A DNA stretch of 64,000 nucleotides from Candidatus Thiosymbion ectosymbiont of Catanema sp. Cochon2018 (lineage in GTDB: Bacteria; Pseudomonadota; Gammaproteobacteria; Chromatiales; Chromatiaceae), in assembly GCA_011392765.1 (NCBI GenBank), contig WYCW01000001.1:552888-616887 (forward strand). The letters are read 5' to 3'. Numbering within the stretch: position 1 is the stretch's first letter; every line of letters begins with the position of its first letter. A model generated the notes under the pieces. It was not told where the DNA came from. It searched no databases and was given only the letters and a program-made list of their open reading frames with translations. Positions 23,822 to 32,134 of this stretch are shown piece after piece. Made by a program: the position numbers and the translations under genes.

Positions 23822-23942
23822 GGCTGTTGACATAATCATCGTGCCAACCGCTAATAGGACAAGATTAACAGGATTTCCAGGATTAACAGGATTATTTTTT
23901 GAATATTCAATTATAACATCCTGGAAATCCTGTGAATCCTGT
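23822..23942. repeat. Dispersed block plus CAGGATT-word inverted repeat
   Basis: GGGCTGTTGACATAATCATC and the following 25 bases are nearly identical to 9102-9146. The block continues into AACAGGATTTCCAGGATTAAC, which pairs with ATCCTGGAAATCCTGTGAATC about 40 bp further on. Confidence 0.7.
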
Positions 23943-24120
23943 ACTATTAAGAGACAAGTTCGGACGGTCAGGGTTTACTTCTTGTTCAAATGTCAACACG
24001 CCCCGGCAAACTCGCAAGCCTTATCAGCAGGTGACCGGGACTGCCGGTCTTCCTTGAACCACTCCAATCTTGGGGTATGTGAACCGTTCTGGTACCACCT
24101 CCGGACTCTCTCGCAGCGCC

Positions 24121-24378
24121 ATGGCACGCGGCATCCATCTCAAGCAGCTCAAGTCCGCCGATCTGCGCGCGATCGGGGTGCCGAGCGACAGGATGGGTGA
24201 AACCGCGGATGGCGAAAACGAGCGGCCCTTCGGCCTGTTGGCGGAGGCCGATCCGGTCCTGTCACGAACCCTGGAGGAGGTGCGCCGGGGTTTGGAAGCG
24301 ACCCTTTCGCTCCTGGACGAGGCCTTGGCGGCAAATCCCTCGACGCAGGCACAACCACCCCCGGTACGCAAGGAGTGA
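24121..24378 (+). CDS. Small hypothetical protein
   Basis: 85 residues from ATG 24121: MARGIHLKQLKSADLRAIGV, then a mostly helical, acidic body (LSRTLEEVRRGLEATLSLLD) and a Pro-rich end. Codon use and GC resemble neighbouring genes. There is no clear ribosome binding site and an in-frame start 17 codons upstream is also possible. I recognise no family; it may be the remaining end of a larger gene or not translated at all. Confidence 0.35.
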   Translation: MARGIHLKQLKSADLRAIGVPSDRMGETADGENERPFGLLAEADPVLSRTLEEVRRGLEATLSLLDEALAANPSTQAQPPPVRKE

Positions 24379-24467
24379 TGCGCTAGTGCAGCATAGTAAA
24401 AATCCGGAGACCATTTCCTTACGATCAGGTGGTCAACAACTTGCCAGCACAAGTCCAAATTACAATT

Positions 24468-24537
24468 AGAACCACGGATGGACACGAATAAACACGGATT
24501 GTGATCCGTGTTTATCTGTGTCTGCCTCCGTGGTTCT
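24468..24537. repeat. Inverted repeat of the CACGGA-word family
   Basis: AGAACCACGGATGGACACGA pairs with the right arm ending in TGTCTGCCTCCGTGGTTCT. Same family as 14707-14774 and 54452-54518. Confidence 0.85.
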
Positions 24538-24585
24538 TCTACAAGTTCAATTAACAAATGGCTTTAGGATTTCTACTACGCTGCA

Positions 24586-25012
24586 CTAGGATCCTTGAGG
24601 AACCCGAATCTTTACAAATGAGTCAAGTTTTTGCACTGCACAAAAAATGCATGTCTTACCAGTCTGAAGGCGAAGCCTCACTCGCAGGGTGCAAGTCGTT
24701 GCGGCCTCTCTTTATTCACCACAGAGAACACAGAGTGCACAGAGAATCAGACGTTATCGCGTTCAACACCATCGACCGGATGGCGGACATTGAAATTGTT
24801 CAATAAATCGCATTCTACTTGGGCTAATCGCATTTCCATCTCTGTGTGCTCTGTGTCCTCTGTGGTTGAAAAGAATTCACGCCTCGTCGGTCTGAGGCGA
24901 TGCCTCGTTAGTACTCTGTTTCACCTTATTTTTCGTTTGACCACGAAAGACACGAAAGGATATGTGCCTGGCTCTTTTCGTGAAGTTTCGTGCCTTTCGT
25001 GGTTCATAATCG
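24586..25012. repeat. Cluster of three repeat families, no gene
   Basis: 24588-24650 is a copy of the module starting CTAGGATCCTTGAGGAACCC. 24711-24881 is a CACAGAG-word inverted repeat. 24881-24910 is a GAGGC hairpin module (CGTCGGTCTGAGGCGATGCC). 24940-25012 is a CACGAAA-word inverted repeat. No reading frame here looks real. Confidence 0.75.
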
Positions 25013-25021
25013 AGATGTATT

Positions 25022-25405
25022 ATGAACTCAGGGAAAAGCAACTTTGAGTTCTCGATAGTGGCTACGGCCACGAAAATCAAACAAGATGGATTTGACAGCT
25101 GGAAGATCCACCTTATGGATTTTGTAGACGAGTTTATCAGAACAGCCGATCCGCTTCTTATATTACTTCCGCCCCCAAAAGACACTGACGCACGAATACA
25201 ATCATTATTGGCCTCTGTTGTTCAGGAGTTGTGTTCAAAAATAGATATTGAGGTGCCGCCATGGGCCGAAAAGCGGTATTTCCTGGAGGAGCCGTGGTTT
25301 TTGTCAGGTATGCAGTCGCTAAAAGCCGGCGCAATTATCGAGTCTCCCTTATCCTTCAGGAAAAACAATATTTTCGTTCATGATAACTTTCTGCAAAGGG
25401 TATAA
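25022..25405 (+). CDS. Hypothetical protein, first gene of a nucleotidyltransferase operon
   Basis: 127 residues: KSNFEFSIVATATKIKQDGF, then LMDFVDEFIRTADPLLILL and WFLSGMQSLKAGAIIESPLS near the C-terminus. I do not recognise a named family. The stop is 3 bp before the ATG of a nucleotidyltransferase-like gene, so the two form an operon. Such two-gene arrangements, small protein plus AbiEii-like nucleotidyltransferase, are often toxin-antitoxin or defence modules, which is only an inference here. The pair is AT-richer than flanking core genes, which suggests transfer. Confidence 0.65.
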   Translation: MNSGKSNFEFSIVATATKIKQDGFDSWKIHLMDFVDEFIRTADPLLILLPPPKDTDARIQSLLASVVQELCSKIDIEVPPWAEKRYFLEEPWFLSGMQSLKAGAIIESPLSFRKNNIFVHDNFLQRV

Positions 25406-25916
25406 GCGATGTTAAGTCGAGAGAGGATTCTGTATTTATTTAATAGACTGAATGAAGAACTGAGGGAAAAAGGCGAGATTGGAGAAATAGGCATAGTTGG
25501 AGGCACGGTCATGTGTCTTGTCTACAACGCGCGTAAAACTACAAGAGATGTGGATGCCATATTTGAACCTGCCGATATTATAAGACAACTTGCTGAAAGA
25601 ATTGCAGATGAAGAGAAAATCCCCGTCAATTGGCTCAATGATGGAGCAAAAGGTTATTTAAAACCGCATTTTGCCAGGGAAGATGTCCTGAACTTATCTC
25701 ACTTGCGTATTTGGGCGCCTGATGCGCGTTATATGATGGCGATGAAATGCATTAGCGCCAGATGGGATACCAGTGATAAGGATGACGTTATTTTTCTAGT
25801 CAAGTATCTAAAACTTCGTACTCCTGAAGATGCTTTCAAGATCATTGAGAATTACTATCCCAAGTCTCAGATCCCTTCTAAAACTGGTAGTGTTCTAACT
25901 TTGTTGCTTAAGGATT

Positions 25917-26417
25917 TCAAACGGCGGCGCCGAACTCATAACGATTCACGAATAATCCGATGACAATATCGTGCATTTGATTCAGTTTTGAAAAACAAAT
26001 CGTCTTACGCGCAAGCCGCTTGATTCGCGTCCGTAGCGTCAAATGTTTGCGTTCTATTTTCTGCGTGTTTTGTTTTCCAACGACATGTTTTTCGGGATCT
26101 AAATGGCGCTTATAGGCACCCCAGTCGTCGGTATAAAAACGGGTAATCCCAAATGGCTCTAATAACCCTTTTAATTCAAGAAAAACCTCATCTCGACGTT
26201 TCCCGAATACATAAGCCAACACCTTACCCGTGGCCCGATCAATAGCATGCCACAACCATCTTTGATTGGCTTTACTCCCTACATAACTCCACATCTCATC
26301 CATTTCAACGGTGGCGCCTTGCTTGCTAACATCATGATAATCCTCTACTTTTAGAATATCTACCACAATCTGCTCAGGCGTGTGGGTCGCTAAAAAATCG
26401 TGATTCACGGCATGCAA
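25917..26417 (-). CDS. insB: IS1 InsB catalytic domain
   Basis: 166 residues with the three DDE regions: VEMDEMWSYVG, FYTDDWGAYKRH and QKIERKHLTLRTR. The basic C-terminus ends VNRYEFGAAV. It overlaps the end of insA, and a run of nine A residues at the overlap (minus strand, about 26426-26434) allows the -1 shift that makes the InsAB' transposase. No lesion is visible. Confidence 0.88.
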   Translation of the reverse strand: MHAVNHDFLATHTPEQIVVDILKVEDYHDVSKQGATVEMDEMWSYVGSKANQRWLWHAIDRATGKVLAYVFGKRRDEVFLELKGLLEPFGITRFYTDDWGAYKRHLDPEKHVVGKQNTQKIERKHLTLRTRIKRLARKTICFSKLNQMHDIVIGLFVNRYEFGAAV

Positions 26418-26692
26418 CTCGGGTTCTTTTTTTTTAATTCATTGATAACGGTCACAGGACTGATACCCAGTACCCGCGCGGTATCACGAATGCCGCTGCC
26501 ATTCAGTGCCATCTCAATGATTTGTTGTTTCGTTTCCGGTAACCGCCCTTTCTCGGAATAATCCTGGATAAACGTTTTGCCCTCACAGGCCTGTTCTTTG
26601 CAAATAAAACGCTGCTTGCCATTGCTGGTGTTGCCATGTTTAGTAACATCAATACCATTGCAGACAGGGCATTTTACGGGTAGTAATACCAT
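26405..26692 (-). CDS. insA: IS1 InsA
   Basis: 95 residues. CPVCNGIDVTKHG and the following CKEQAC form a zinc finger, and IRDTARVLGISPVTVINELK is a helix-turn-helix. Alone, InsA binds the element ends and represses; after frameshifting at the A-run in codons ELKKKN it becomes the N-terminal part of the transposase. The gene ends PSCMP after the slip site, so unlike the copy at 1690 this one can give the fusion. Confidence 0.88.
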   Translation of the reverse strand: MVLLPVKCPVCNGIDVTKHGNTSNGKQRFICKEQACEGKTFIQDYSEKGRLPETKQQIIEMALNGSGIRDTARVLGISPVTVINELKKKNPSCMP

Positions 26693-26942
26693 AAGAGTTT
26701 CCTCGGTAAAATTTTGTTCGGTTAATAGCTTAAAGCTCAGGTAATTATATCAAGTGATTTATAATTAAGCAACAAAGTAATAACACTACCCTAAAACTCA
26801 ATTTTTTATCGAGGAAATCTTTGAGTAAAAGGATGGTAAGATCCATCATGTACTCTACGACATCAAGTCCAAGAGACACGCCGCTCGGATTTTGGCGCTG
26901 GTACGAGAATTGTAAGTTTTTGCATACGCAACCGCGGCCGGC

Positions 26943-29291
26943 GTGAAGCTTCGCAACCAAATCCTCGTCCTGCTCCTGGTATTCGGCCTGGCGCCATTGC
27001 TGATCTCGGTCTCTCTCAATCTGCCGCTGGTATTGGACCGTACCGAGCTCATCTACCAAAAGGCCCACCTGCAGAACCTGCGCGCGGATTTCCGCGATCT
27101 CGACCAGCACCTGGCAAGCCGTCACGAGATGGTGCGGCTGCTCGCAAAGCTCCCGGAACCGGGCTTGATCCTCGGCGACCGGGGAGACGAGGATCAGATC
27201 GATCTCGCCCGCGCTCGTTACACGGGCTGGCTGAATCAGATCCTCAGTGACCAAGGGGACATCATCAAGATCCTGTTTCTCGGCGCGGACGCTCAGGAGC
27301 GATTTTGGTCGGAGCGGGACGAACAGACGCTGGCCTGGCATCCGACGCCACAGATCCCGGAGCGGCCGCACGAGCAGCTGCTCGAAGCGGGCCTGAGCAT
27401 GAAGCCGGGCGGCGTGATGATCAGTCGCATCCGTATCGACCCGATTGCCGGGGCCCAAGACCCCCGCAAACTCATGACCCTGGATCTGGTCAGCGCCATC
27501 GGTGGTGGACCGCAGGAAGCGGTGATGGGGCTGGTAGTCATGAGCATCGATGTCGGCGGCCTGGCCCAGTTCTACCGCGACACCCTGTGGGTCAACAACA
27601 ACGGCAGCTATCTACGCCCCGGCCAGCCCATCAGCGAAGAGCCGGAGGCCTTTGCCGACTTTCCCGGCCTGGCCGGGATCTTCGCGGCCGGCAAACTGGC
27701 ACTTTGGAAGGATAATCAAGGCCGGCAGCTGATTTGGGTCCCCATGTTCCTCACCGAGGAAGCGCTCCCCCTGTGGGTCGGCCGCGCGGTCGATCCGTCC
27801 CCCATCGAGAGTTTCCGCAACGCCCTGATCGGGCGTGTGCTCACCGTTGTCCTGCCCATGACCTTCCTGGTCATGCTGATGGCCCGCTGGATCGCAGCCA
27901 GGGCGGAACGGTTCGGCCACACGTTGACCAAAGGGCTCAGCGAGATCCTGCGCGACGGCGAGCACATCCGCTTCGACTGGAAGGGCCCCCGGGAGGTAAA
28001 GGAACTGGGCGAACAGCTCACCGCCCTGGCCGAGACCCATGTGGCGCATCTGCACGCGGCGCAGGAGCATACTCGGGAGTTGGAGCAGTCCAACCGCTAC
28101 AAATCCGAGTTTCTCACCAATGTCAGCCACGAGCTGCGCACGCCCCTGAATTCGATCCTCCTGTTGTCCAAAATGCTCGCGGATCGAAAGGCCGGTCTTA
28201 CCCCCGATCAGCAGCACCAGGCGGGGGTGATTCACGCGGCCGGTCGCGACCTGCGTGCCATGATCGACAATATCCTGGACATCTCCCGCATGGATTCCGG
28301 ACAGGTTGCAGTAAACCTGGAGTGGATCGAGTTACGTCCCCTGCTGCACGAGCTGATCCAGCTCGTGCAGCCCCAGTTCAAGGACAAAGGACTCGCGCTT
28401 AGGATCGAGATCGACGAACAGGTTCCGGATCGTATCTACAGCGATCGGGACAAGTTGCGTCAGATTCTGAAAAATTTCCTTTCCAACGCCGTCAAGTTTA
28501 CCGACCGGGGCAACGTTACCCTCCAGGCGCAATGGGTCGAGGGCGCGACCTGTCCCCTCGTGCTCGGCGTCTCCGACACCGGCATCGGAATCCCGGTGGA
28601 CAAACAGCAGGTCATCTTCGAGGCCTTTCAACAGGCCGATGGCTCCACCCGGCGCCGCTACGGCGGAACCGGTCTGGGACTGTCCATCAGCCGGGAACTG
28701 GCCAGGCTCCTGGGGGGCAGGATCGGCGTCCGGAGCGAGGAGGGACAAGGCGCACGTTTCGACCTCGCGCTGCCGGTGGAGTTCGATCCTAGCTATTTGG
28801 ACGCCGAACAGGCCATCCACGCAGTCAAGCCGACGCTTCCGGCGTCAGAGGTTCCCTCCCCCGACGAGCAGCCTGTCGTCTGGTCCGGTACCGGTCAGTG
28901 GGCCCTGTTGGTGGAGCGGGAGGTGCATAGTCTGGTGACCGAGACGGCCCTGCTCGAATCCTTAGGGCTTCGGGTGCGGACGGCGGCCGACGCGGACGAG
29001 GCCCTGGAGACCCTGCAGGAGGAACGCGAATGTGCTCTGGTACTTCTGGCCACCCTGATGTCCACGGAGAATACCTGTGATACGATCAGGGCTATTCGTG
29101 GGAATGAGCACGATTGGCAGCTCCCGATCCTGGTCATGGGAACCCCGGTGGAGGCGCCAAAGAGCGCGCTTTTTCGTGCCGCCGGCGCCGACGGCTTTGT
29201 CATCAAACCCGTGCACCGGGACCAGATCGCAGCCCACCTGAACCTGGGTCCGGGGCCATCCTCCGAGCAGCAACAGCGGCAGCCGGCATGA
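26943..29291 (+). CDS. Hybrid sensor histidine kinase with a degenerate receiver
   Basis: 782 residues. TM1 (about 7-27) and TM2 (about 293-313) bracket a 265-residue periplasmic sensor domain, then a HAMP-like linker. The kinase core has H-box [15 protein letters not shown] (His about 395), N-box [10 protein letters not shown]1 DTGIGIP and G2 [12 protein letters not shown]-terminal receiver-like domain (about 655-770) keeps the strand pattern and a KP loop (FVIKPVHRD), but the phosphoacceptor position reads LVLLATLMS without Asp, so it cannot be phosphorylated in the normal way. The GTG start is the only one after the upstream stop. It overlaps the next gene by 4 bp. The signal sensed is unknown. 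Confidence 0.92.
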   Translation: MKLRNQILVLLLVFGLAPLLISVSLNLPLVLDRTELIYQKAHLQNLRADFRDLDQHLASRHEMVRLLAKLPEPGLILGDRGDEDQIDLARARYTGWLNQILSDQGDIIKILFLGADAQERFWSERDEQTLAWHPTPQIPERPHEQLLEAGLSMKPGGVMISRIRIDPIAGAQDPRKLMTLDLVSAIGGGPQEAVMGLVVMSIDVGGLAQFYRDTLWVNNNGSYLRPGQPISEEPEAFADFPGLAGIFAAGKLALWKDNQGRQLIWVPMFLTEEALPLWVGRAVDPSPIESFRNALIGRVLTVVLPMTFLVMLMARWIAARAERFGHTLTKGLSEILRDGEHIRFDWKGPREVKELGEQLTALAETHVAHLHAAQEHTRELEQSNRYKSEFLTNVSHELRTPLNSILLLSKMLADRKAGLTPDQQHQAGVIHAAGRDLRAMIDNILDISRMDSGQVAVNLEWIELRPLLHELIQLVQPQFKDKGLALRIEIDEQVPDRIYSDRDKLRQILKNFLSNAVKFTDRGNVTLQAQWVEGATCPLVLGVSDTGIGIPVDKQQVIFEAFQQADGSTRRRYGGTGLGLSISRELARLLGGRIGVRSEEGQGARFDLALPVEFDPSYLDAEQAIHAVKPTLPASEVPSPDEQPVVWSGTGQWALLVEREVHSLVTETALLESLGLRVRTAADADEALETLQEERECALVLLATLMSTENTCDTIRAIRGNEHDWQLPILVMGTPVEAPKSALFRAAGADGFVIKPVHRDQIAAHLNLGPGPSSEQQQRQPA

Positions 29292-30139
29292 ATCGTTATT
29301 CCGGATTTAAGCTCCTTATCGTCGACGATCACGCCCATAATCTGTTCACCCTCCGGACGCTGATCGAGCAGCACATGGAGGTGGCAATTCTGGAAGCCAC
29401 CTCCGGGCGTCAGGCCATCGATGTCACGCTCCGACAGCCGGATATCGACCTGATCATTCTCGACGTACAGATGCCGGAGATGGACGGTTTTCGGACCGCC
29501 TCGTTACTCAAGCTGCGCAAGCGTACCCGGGATATCCCCATCATCTTTCTCACGGCCGCCTTCAAGTCCGAGGAGTTCCAGCAGCGGGGGTACGCCGTAG
29601 GTGCGGTGGACTACCTGCTCAAGCCGATCGAGGACAACCAGCTCATCAACAAGATCAGCACTTACTTCCGGCTGATCGAGAAGGAACGTGACCTCAACCG
29701 AGTGCTGGAGCAGAAGGTCGCCGAGCGCACCGCGGAGCTCGCCCAGGCAAAGCAGTATCTCGAGAACATCATCACCTACATGGGCGAGGCCCTGCTGGTT
29801 CTGACCCCATTGGGTGACATCAAAATGGTCAATCCGACCGCCTGCCGGATGCTCGACTACAGCGAGCGGGACCTGATCGGCATGTCCATCGGCGACGTGT
29901 TTGAGGAGGAAGGCGACGAACAGGCCGGAGCCTTCATGGGGATCTGGCTCGAGGCCCTGATCCGCACCGGTGCGTTGAACAAGATCGAGGCCCGTTTCAT
30001 CGCCAAGGATGAGCGTCGGGTGCCGATCCTCTTTTCCCGTACCGCCGTAAAAGACCGCGGCGGGCAGATTACCGACATCATCTGCATCGCCAAGGACATG
30101 ACCGGCTATGTGCGTATCGAAGCAGAAGAAGACAGCTGA
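29288..30139 (+). CDS. Response regulator with C-terminal PAS domain, no output domain
   Basis: 283 residues. The receiver (about 7-125) has DD at 13-14, the phosphoacceptor Asp59 in LIILDVQMPEMDG and Lys in VDYLLKPIED. A coiled segment (LNRVLEQKVAERTAELAQAK) links to a PAS domain (about 165-280; MGEALLVLTPLGDIKMVNPT to FSRTAVKDRGG). There is no DNA-binding or enzymatic output, so it probably acts as a phosphorylation-controlled partner of the kinase upstream or of another protein. ATGA overlap with the kinase gene gives coupled translation. A longer open frame upstream overlaps the kinase and is rejected. Confidence 0.92.
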   Translation: MNRYSGFKLLIVDDHAHNLFTLRTLIEQHMEVAILEATSGRQAIDVTLRQPDIDLIILDVQMPEMDGFRTASLLKLRKRTRDIPIIFLTAAFKSEEFQQRGYAVGAVDYLLKPIEDNQLINKISTYFRLIEKERDLNRVLEQKVAERTAELAQAKQYLENIITYMGEALLVLTPLGDIKMVNPTACRMLDYSERDLIGMSIGDVFEEEGDEQAGAFMGIWLEALIRTGALNKIEARFIAKDERRVPILFSRTAVKDRGGQITDIICIAKDMTGYVRIEAEEDS

Positions 30140-30175
30140 GATGGCGTCCTCGATCGCCTACGTTAGGAGCAGCCG

Positions 30176-30511
30176 ATGACCGATTTCACCGCGGCCACAG
30201 GACCGGAGAATGAAGATACCGCATTGACTGCCAACGCTCTCAAGGCGATGGCCCACCCCTTGCGTTGGAAGATCTTGTGCTCACTGGGAAGCTGGGAGCT
30301 CTCGGTAGGGGAGATCGTAGAGCGCACCGGAACCTCCCAGAGCAACATCTCTCAACACCTCGAGCAGCTGCGCAACAAGAACATCGTAGTCGCGCGCAAA
30401 GAAGCGAACCGGATCTACTATCGCATCCGCAACCCCCAGCTACTGGATCTGATCGGGATCATGCGCGAGGTGCTGTGCCCGGCCAACCTGGACGACCGTT
30501 ATCCGCGTTGA
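30176..30511 (+). CDS. ArsR-family transcriptional regulator
   Basis: 111 residues. ALKAMAHPLRWKILCSL, then LSVGEIVERTGTSQSNISQH and LEQLRNKNIVVARKEANRIY form the winged helix typical of ArsR/SmtB regulators. No CVC metal motif is seen in helix 3, and the only Cys near the end is in REVLCPANL, so a redox or protein signal is as likely as metal. It lies 36 bp after the response regulator, likely as the third gene of the operon, with GGAGCAG before the ATG. It would give the two-component pair, which has no output domain, a link to transcription; that link is inference. Confidence 0.88.
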   Translation: MTDFTAATGPENEDTALTANALKAMAHPLRWKILCSLGSWELSVGEIVERTGTSQSNISQHLEQLRNKNIVVARKEANRIYYRIRNPQLLDLIGIMREVLCPANLDDRYPR

Positions 30512-30556
30512 GAGAGGAAAAGCTTGTAACCGCCAAGAGCATCAAGGGAAGTTCAG

Positions 30557-31102
30557 GTGGATTTCTGGTCACAGATCGATGCGGCTGTAAGGTCGGGATG
30601 GGGGGATTGGGCAAGCGCGATCGGGTTGATCGTGACCCTGATCGGTTTTTATCTTACGCTGATAGGCGTGTGGCGTTCCAAATCCGCGGCCGAGAAGGCG
30701 AAATAGGCGGTCATTGAGGTTCAGCAGGATATTCGGAGAATCGACACGGTTGCGGAATTGTCCACCGCGATCTCGGCCATGAACGAAATCAAGACATTGC
30801 AGCGAAAAGCGGCGTGGGAGATTCTACCTTATCGTTACTCTGATCTGAGGAAGGCACTGATTACCGTGAGTAGCGCAAATGAGACGACACTTACCGAAGA
30901 TCAGCAAGAACGTCTCCAACAAACGATAACCTTGTTATCCAACATGGAGCGGACTCTCGAACCACACATCGACGGTCCAAAGCCGGAACCCGAGGTAGTG
31001 GCTCACTGGAACTCAACCGTTTCAGATCACATAGATGATCTGCAAAAAATGCTTGTAAGGATCAAGGTGGATCTACAAAGGTGCTCCTATGACTCACCGT
31101 AG
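30557..31102 (+). pseudogene. Membrane-anchored helical protein interrupted by one amber codon
   Basis: From GTG 30557 the frame reads VDFWSQIDAAVRSGWGDWAS, then a membrane helix (AIGLIVTLIGFYLTLIGVW) and KSAAEKAK, hits TAG at 30704-30706, and continues in the same frame with AVIEVQQDIRRIDTVAELST, MNEIKTLQRKAAWEILPYRY and a helical C-terminus ending at 31102. Without the stop this would be one 181-residue protein. A TTG at 30758 could restart the second part. The single stop may be a nonsense mutation, a sequencing error, or readthrough. Family unknown. It overlaps the next gene by 14 bp. Confidence 0.6.
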
Positions 31103-31466
31103 TACGGCTAAGCTCATCGAGATTTCCAAGGCCCTGCTGACCCGGACTAAGCAAGGTCGCGTGACTTGGGTACCGACAGAGAAACTCGATGTCTTTGAAG
31201 TCGATTTTCCCGATTATTCTATTCGGATTGCCCGTGCCCCTATGTTCAGTGGGGGCACTAGAGAGGCTTGCAAAATAGAGATTTACAATAACGAGGGTAG
31301 GCTGATCGATGCTGCTACCAGCTATAAAATGGAAAAGGATGGAGGGTTTCCTGAGAGAGAAAATATCACAGGAGTCCTCGATGAGCTTTATGAGTTGGCC
31401 AGAAGACAGGCCCTCGGTACCGATAGAGCACTCGATGAACTCTTATCCAGGTTGAGCAGCGCTTGA
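31089..31466 (+). CDS. Hypothetical protein, partner of the preceding membrane protein
   Basis: 125 residues. A mixed protein with a helical start (TAKLIEISKALLTRTKQGRV), a strand-rich centre (DVFEVDFPDYSIRIARAPMF, KIEIYNNEGRLIDAATSYKM) and a helical end (LDELYELARRQALGTDRALD). No family is recognised. The 14-bp overlap with the upstream frame, with GGTGCTCCT-like sequence before the ATG, suggests coupled translation, so the two probably act together. Pairs of a small membrane-helix protein and a soluble partner of this kind are often found in accessory regions, but no role can be claimed. Confidence 0.65.
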   Translation: MTHRSTAKLIEISKALLTRTKQGRVTWVPTEKLDVFEVDFPDYSIRIARAPMFSGGTREACKIEIYNNEGRLIDAATSYKMEKDGGFPERENITGVLDELYELARRQALGTDRALDELLSRLSSA

Positions 31467-31584
31467 TCGAGAAAGCTCGGCATCTTGGTGGTCCACATTC
31501 CAGCAAGAGATGCTTAATGCTGCATAGTGAAAATTCAAATACCATTGCGGACAAAAATAATTCCCAAGAAAACGGAGGAAAGCA

Positions 31585-31824
31585 ATGCAAGAACCCGAAT
31601 GCCCCAAAAAGGGTCCCTATACCCTGGACTTGGATGCCGGCACCCATTGGTGGTGTGCCTGTGGTCGCTCCAAAAAGCAGCCATTCTGCGACGGCGCCCA
31701 CCGGGGAACCGGTTTCGAGCCCGTCGAGCTGGAGCTTGCTACGCCGCAGAAGGTATGGTTGTGCGGTTGCAAGCGTAGCGCGGACAAGCCCAGGTGCGAC
31801 GGTGCGCACAAGCAATTGATTTAG
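31585..31824 (+). CDS. CDGSH-type iron-sulfur protein with two domains
   Basis: 79 residues with two copies of the C-x-C...P-x-C-D-G-x-H motif: CACGRSKKQPFCDGAH and CGCKRSADKPRCDGAH. Each binds one 2Fe-2S cluster with three Cys and one His, as in mitoNEET-type proteins. GGAGGAAAGCA before the ATG is a strong ribosome binding site. Bacterial members of this tandem form are small cytoplasmic redox or cluster-transfer proteins without a settled role. It stands alone. Confidence 0.95.
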   Translation: MQEPECPKKGPYTLDLDAGTHWWCACGRSKKQPFCDGAHRGTGFEPVELELATPQKVWLCGCKRSADKPRCDGAHKQLI

Positions 31825-32070
31825 GATAACCGTTCAATCCCCCTCCGGGTCCTGAGCTCGAAAACGAGAAATCAAAGGGTTATGCCCGCATCGAGCCAAA
31901 ATTAAGCCGCGACTGCTTGATGAGGATGCACAAAGCAAAGCGTGCCCCTCGTTGATGGGCACCTCCTACCCTGTCCATGTTGTCCACTCAGTCCATGTAG
32001 TCCATGGTGGTAACCGCAAGCTTCGAGGCAACCACTATGGACAACATGGACTCAGTGGACAGATGTCGGA
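31825..32070. repeat. Intergenic stretch with two repeat families
   Basis: 31825-31905 resembles 61402-61480 (TAACCGTTCA... and ACGAGAAATCAA-GGGTTATG). 31973-32070 is a GTCCA-word inverted repeat: TGTCCATGTTGTCCACTCAG pairs with CTATGGACAACATGGACTCAG further right. No gene is supported. Confidence 0.7.
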
Positions 32071-32134
32071 CACACCACCGTCCGAAGATGCGGTTCCTCC
32101 TGCGTCGGGACAAGCTTGGTCTAAAGGCACAGAT

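Larger units (their letters stand above)
25886..26790 (-). mobile_element. IS1-family element with intact frames (905 bp, 8-bp target duplication)
   Basis: The ends GGTAGTGTTCTAACTTTGTT and the reverse complement GGTAGTGTTATTACTTTGTT are inverted repeats. CTAAAACT flanks both sides (25878-25885 and 26791-26798). It differs from the 1518-2452 element. Both frames look undamaged, so it may still be active. Confidence 0.92.
25409..26828 (+). pseudogene. DUF6036/AbiEii-like nucleotidyltransferase gene, split near its 3' end by IS1
   Basis: The frame from ATG 25409 (MLSRERILYLFNRLNEELRE) contains IVGGTVMCLVYNARKTTRDV, then DAIFEP, the G-G...R.T.DVD pattern of AbiEii/DUF6036-type nucleotidyltransferases. 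It runs to 25885, where an IS1 element lies. Removing the element and one CTAAAACT copy joins PSKT directly to QFFIEEIFE and a TAA at 26826-26828. So only the last nine codons are separated; the interrupted frame ends KDFKRRRRTHNDSRIIR inside IS1, and the truncated protein may still fold. The role is probably antitoxin or AMP-transferring toxin with the preceding gene. Confidence 0.82.
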
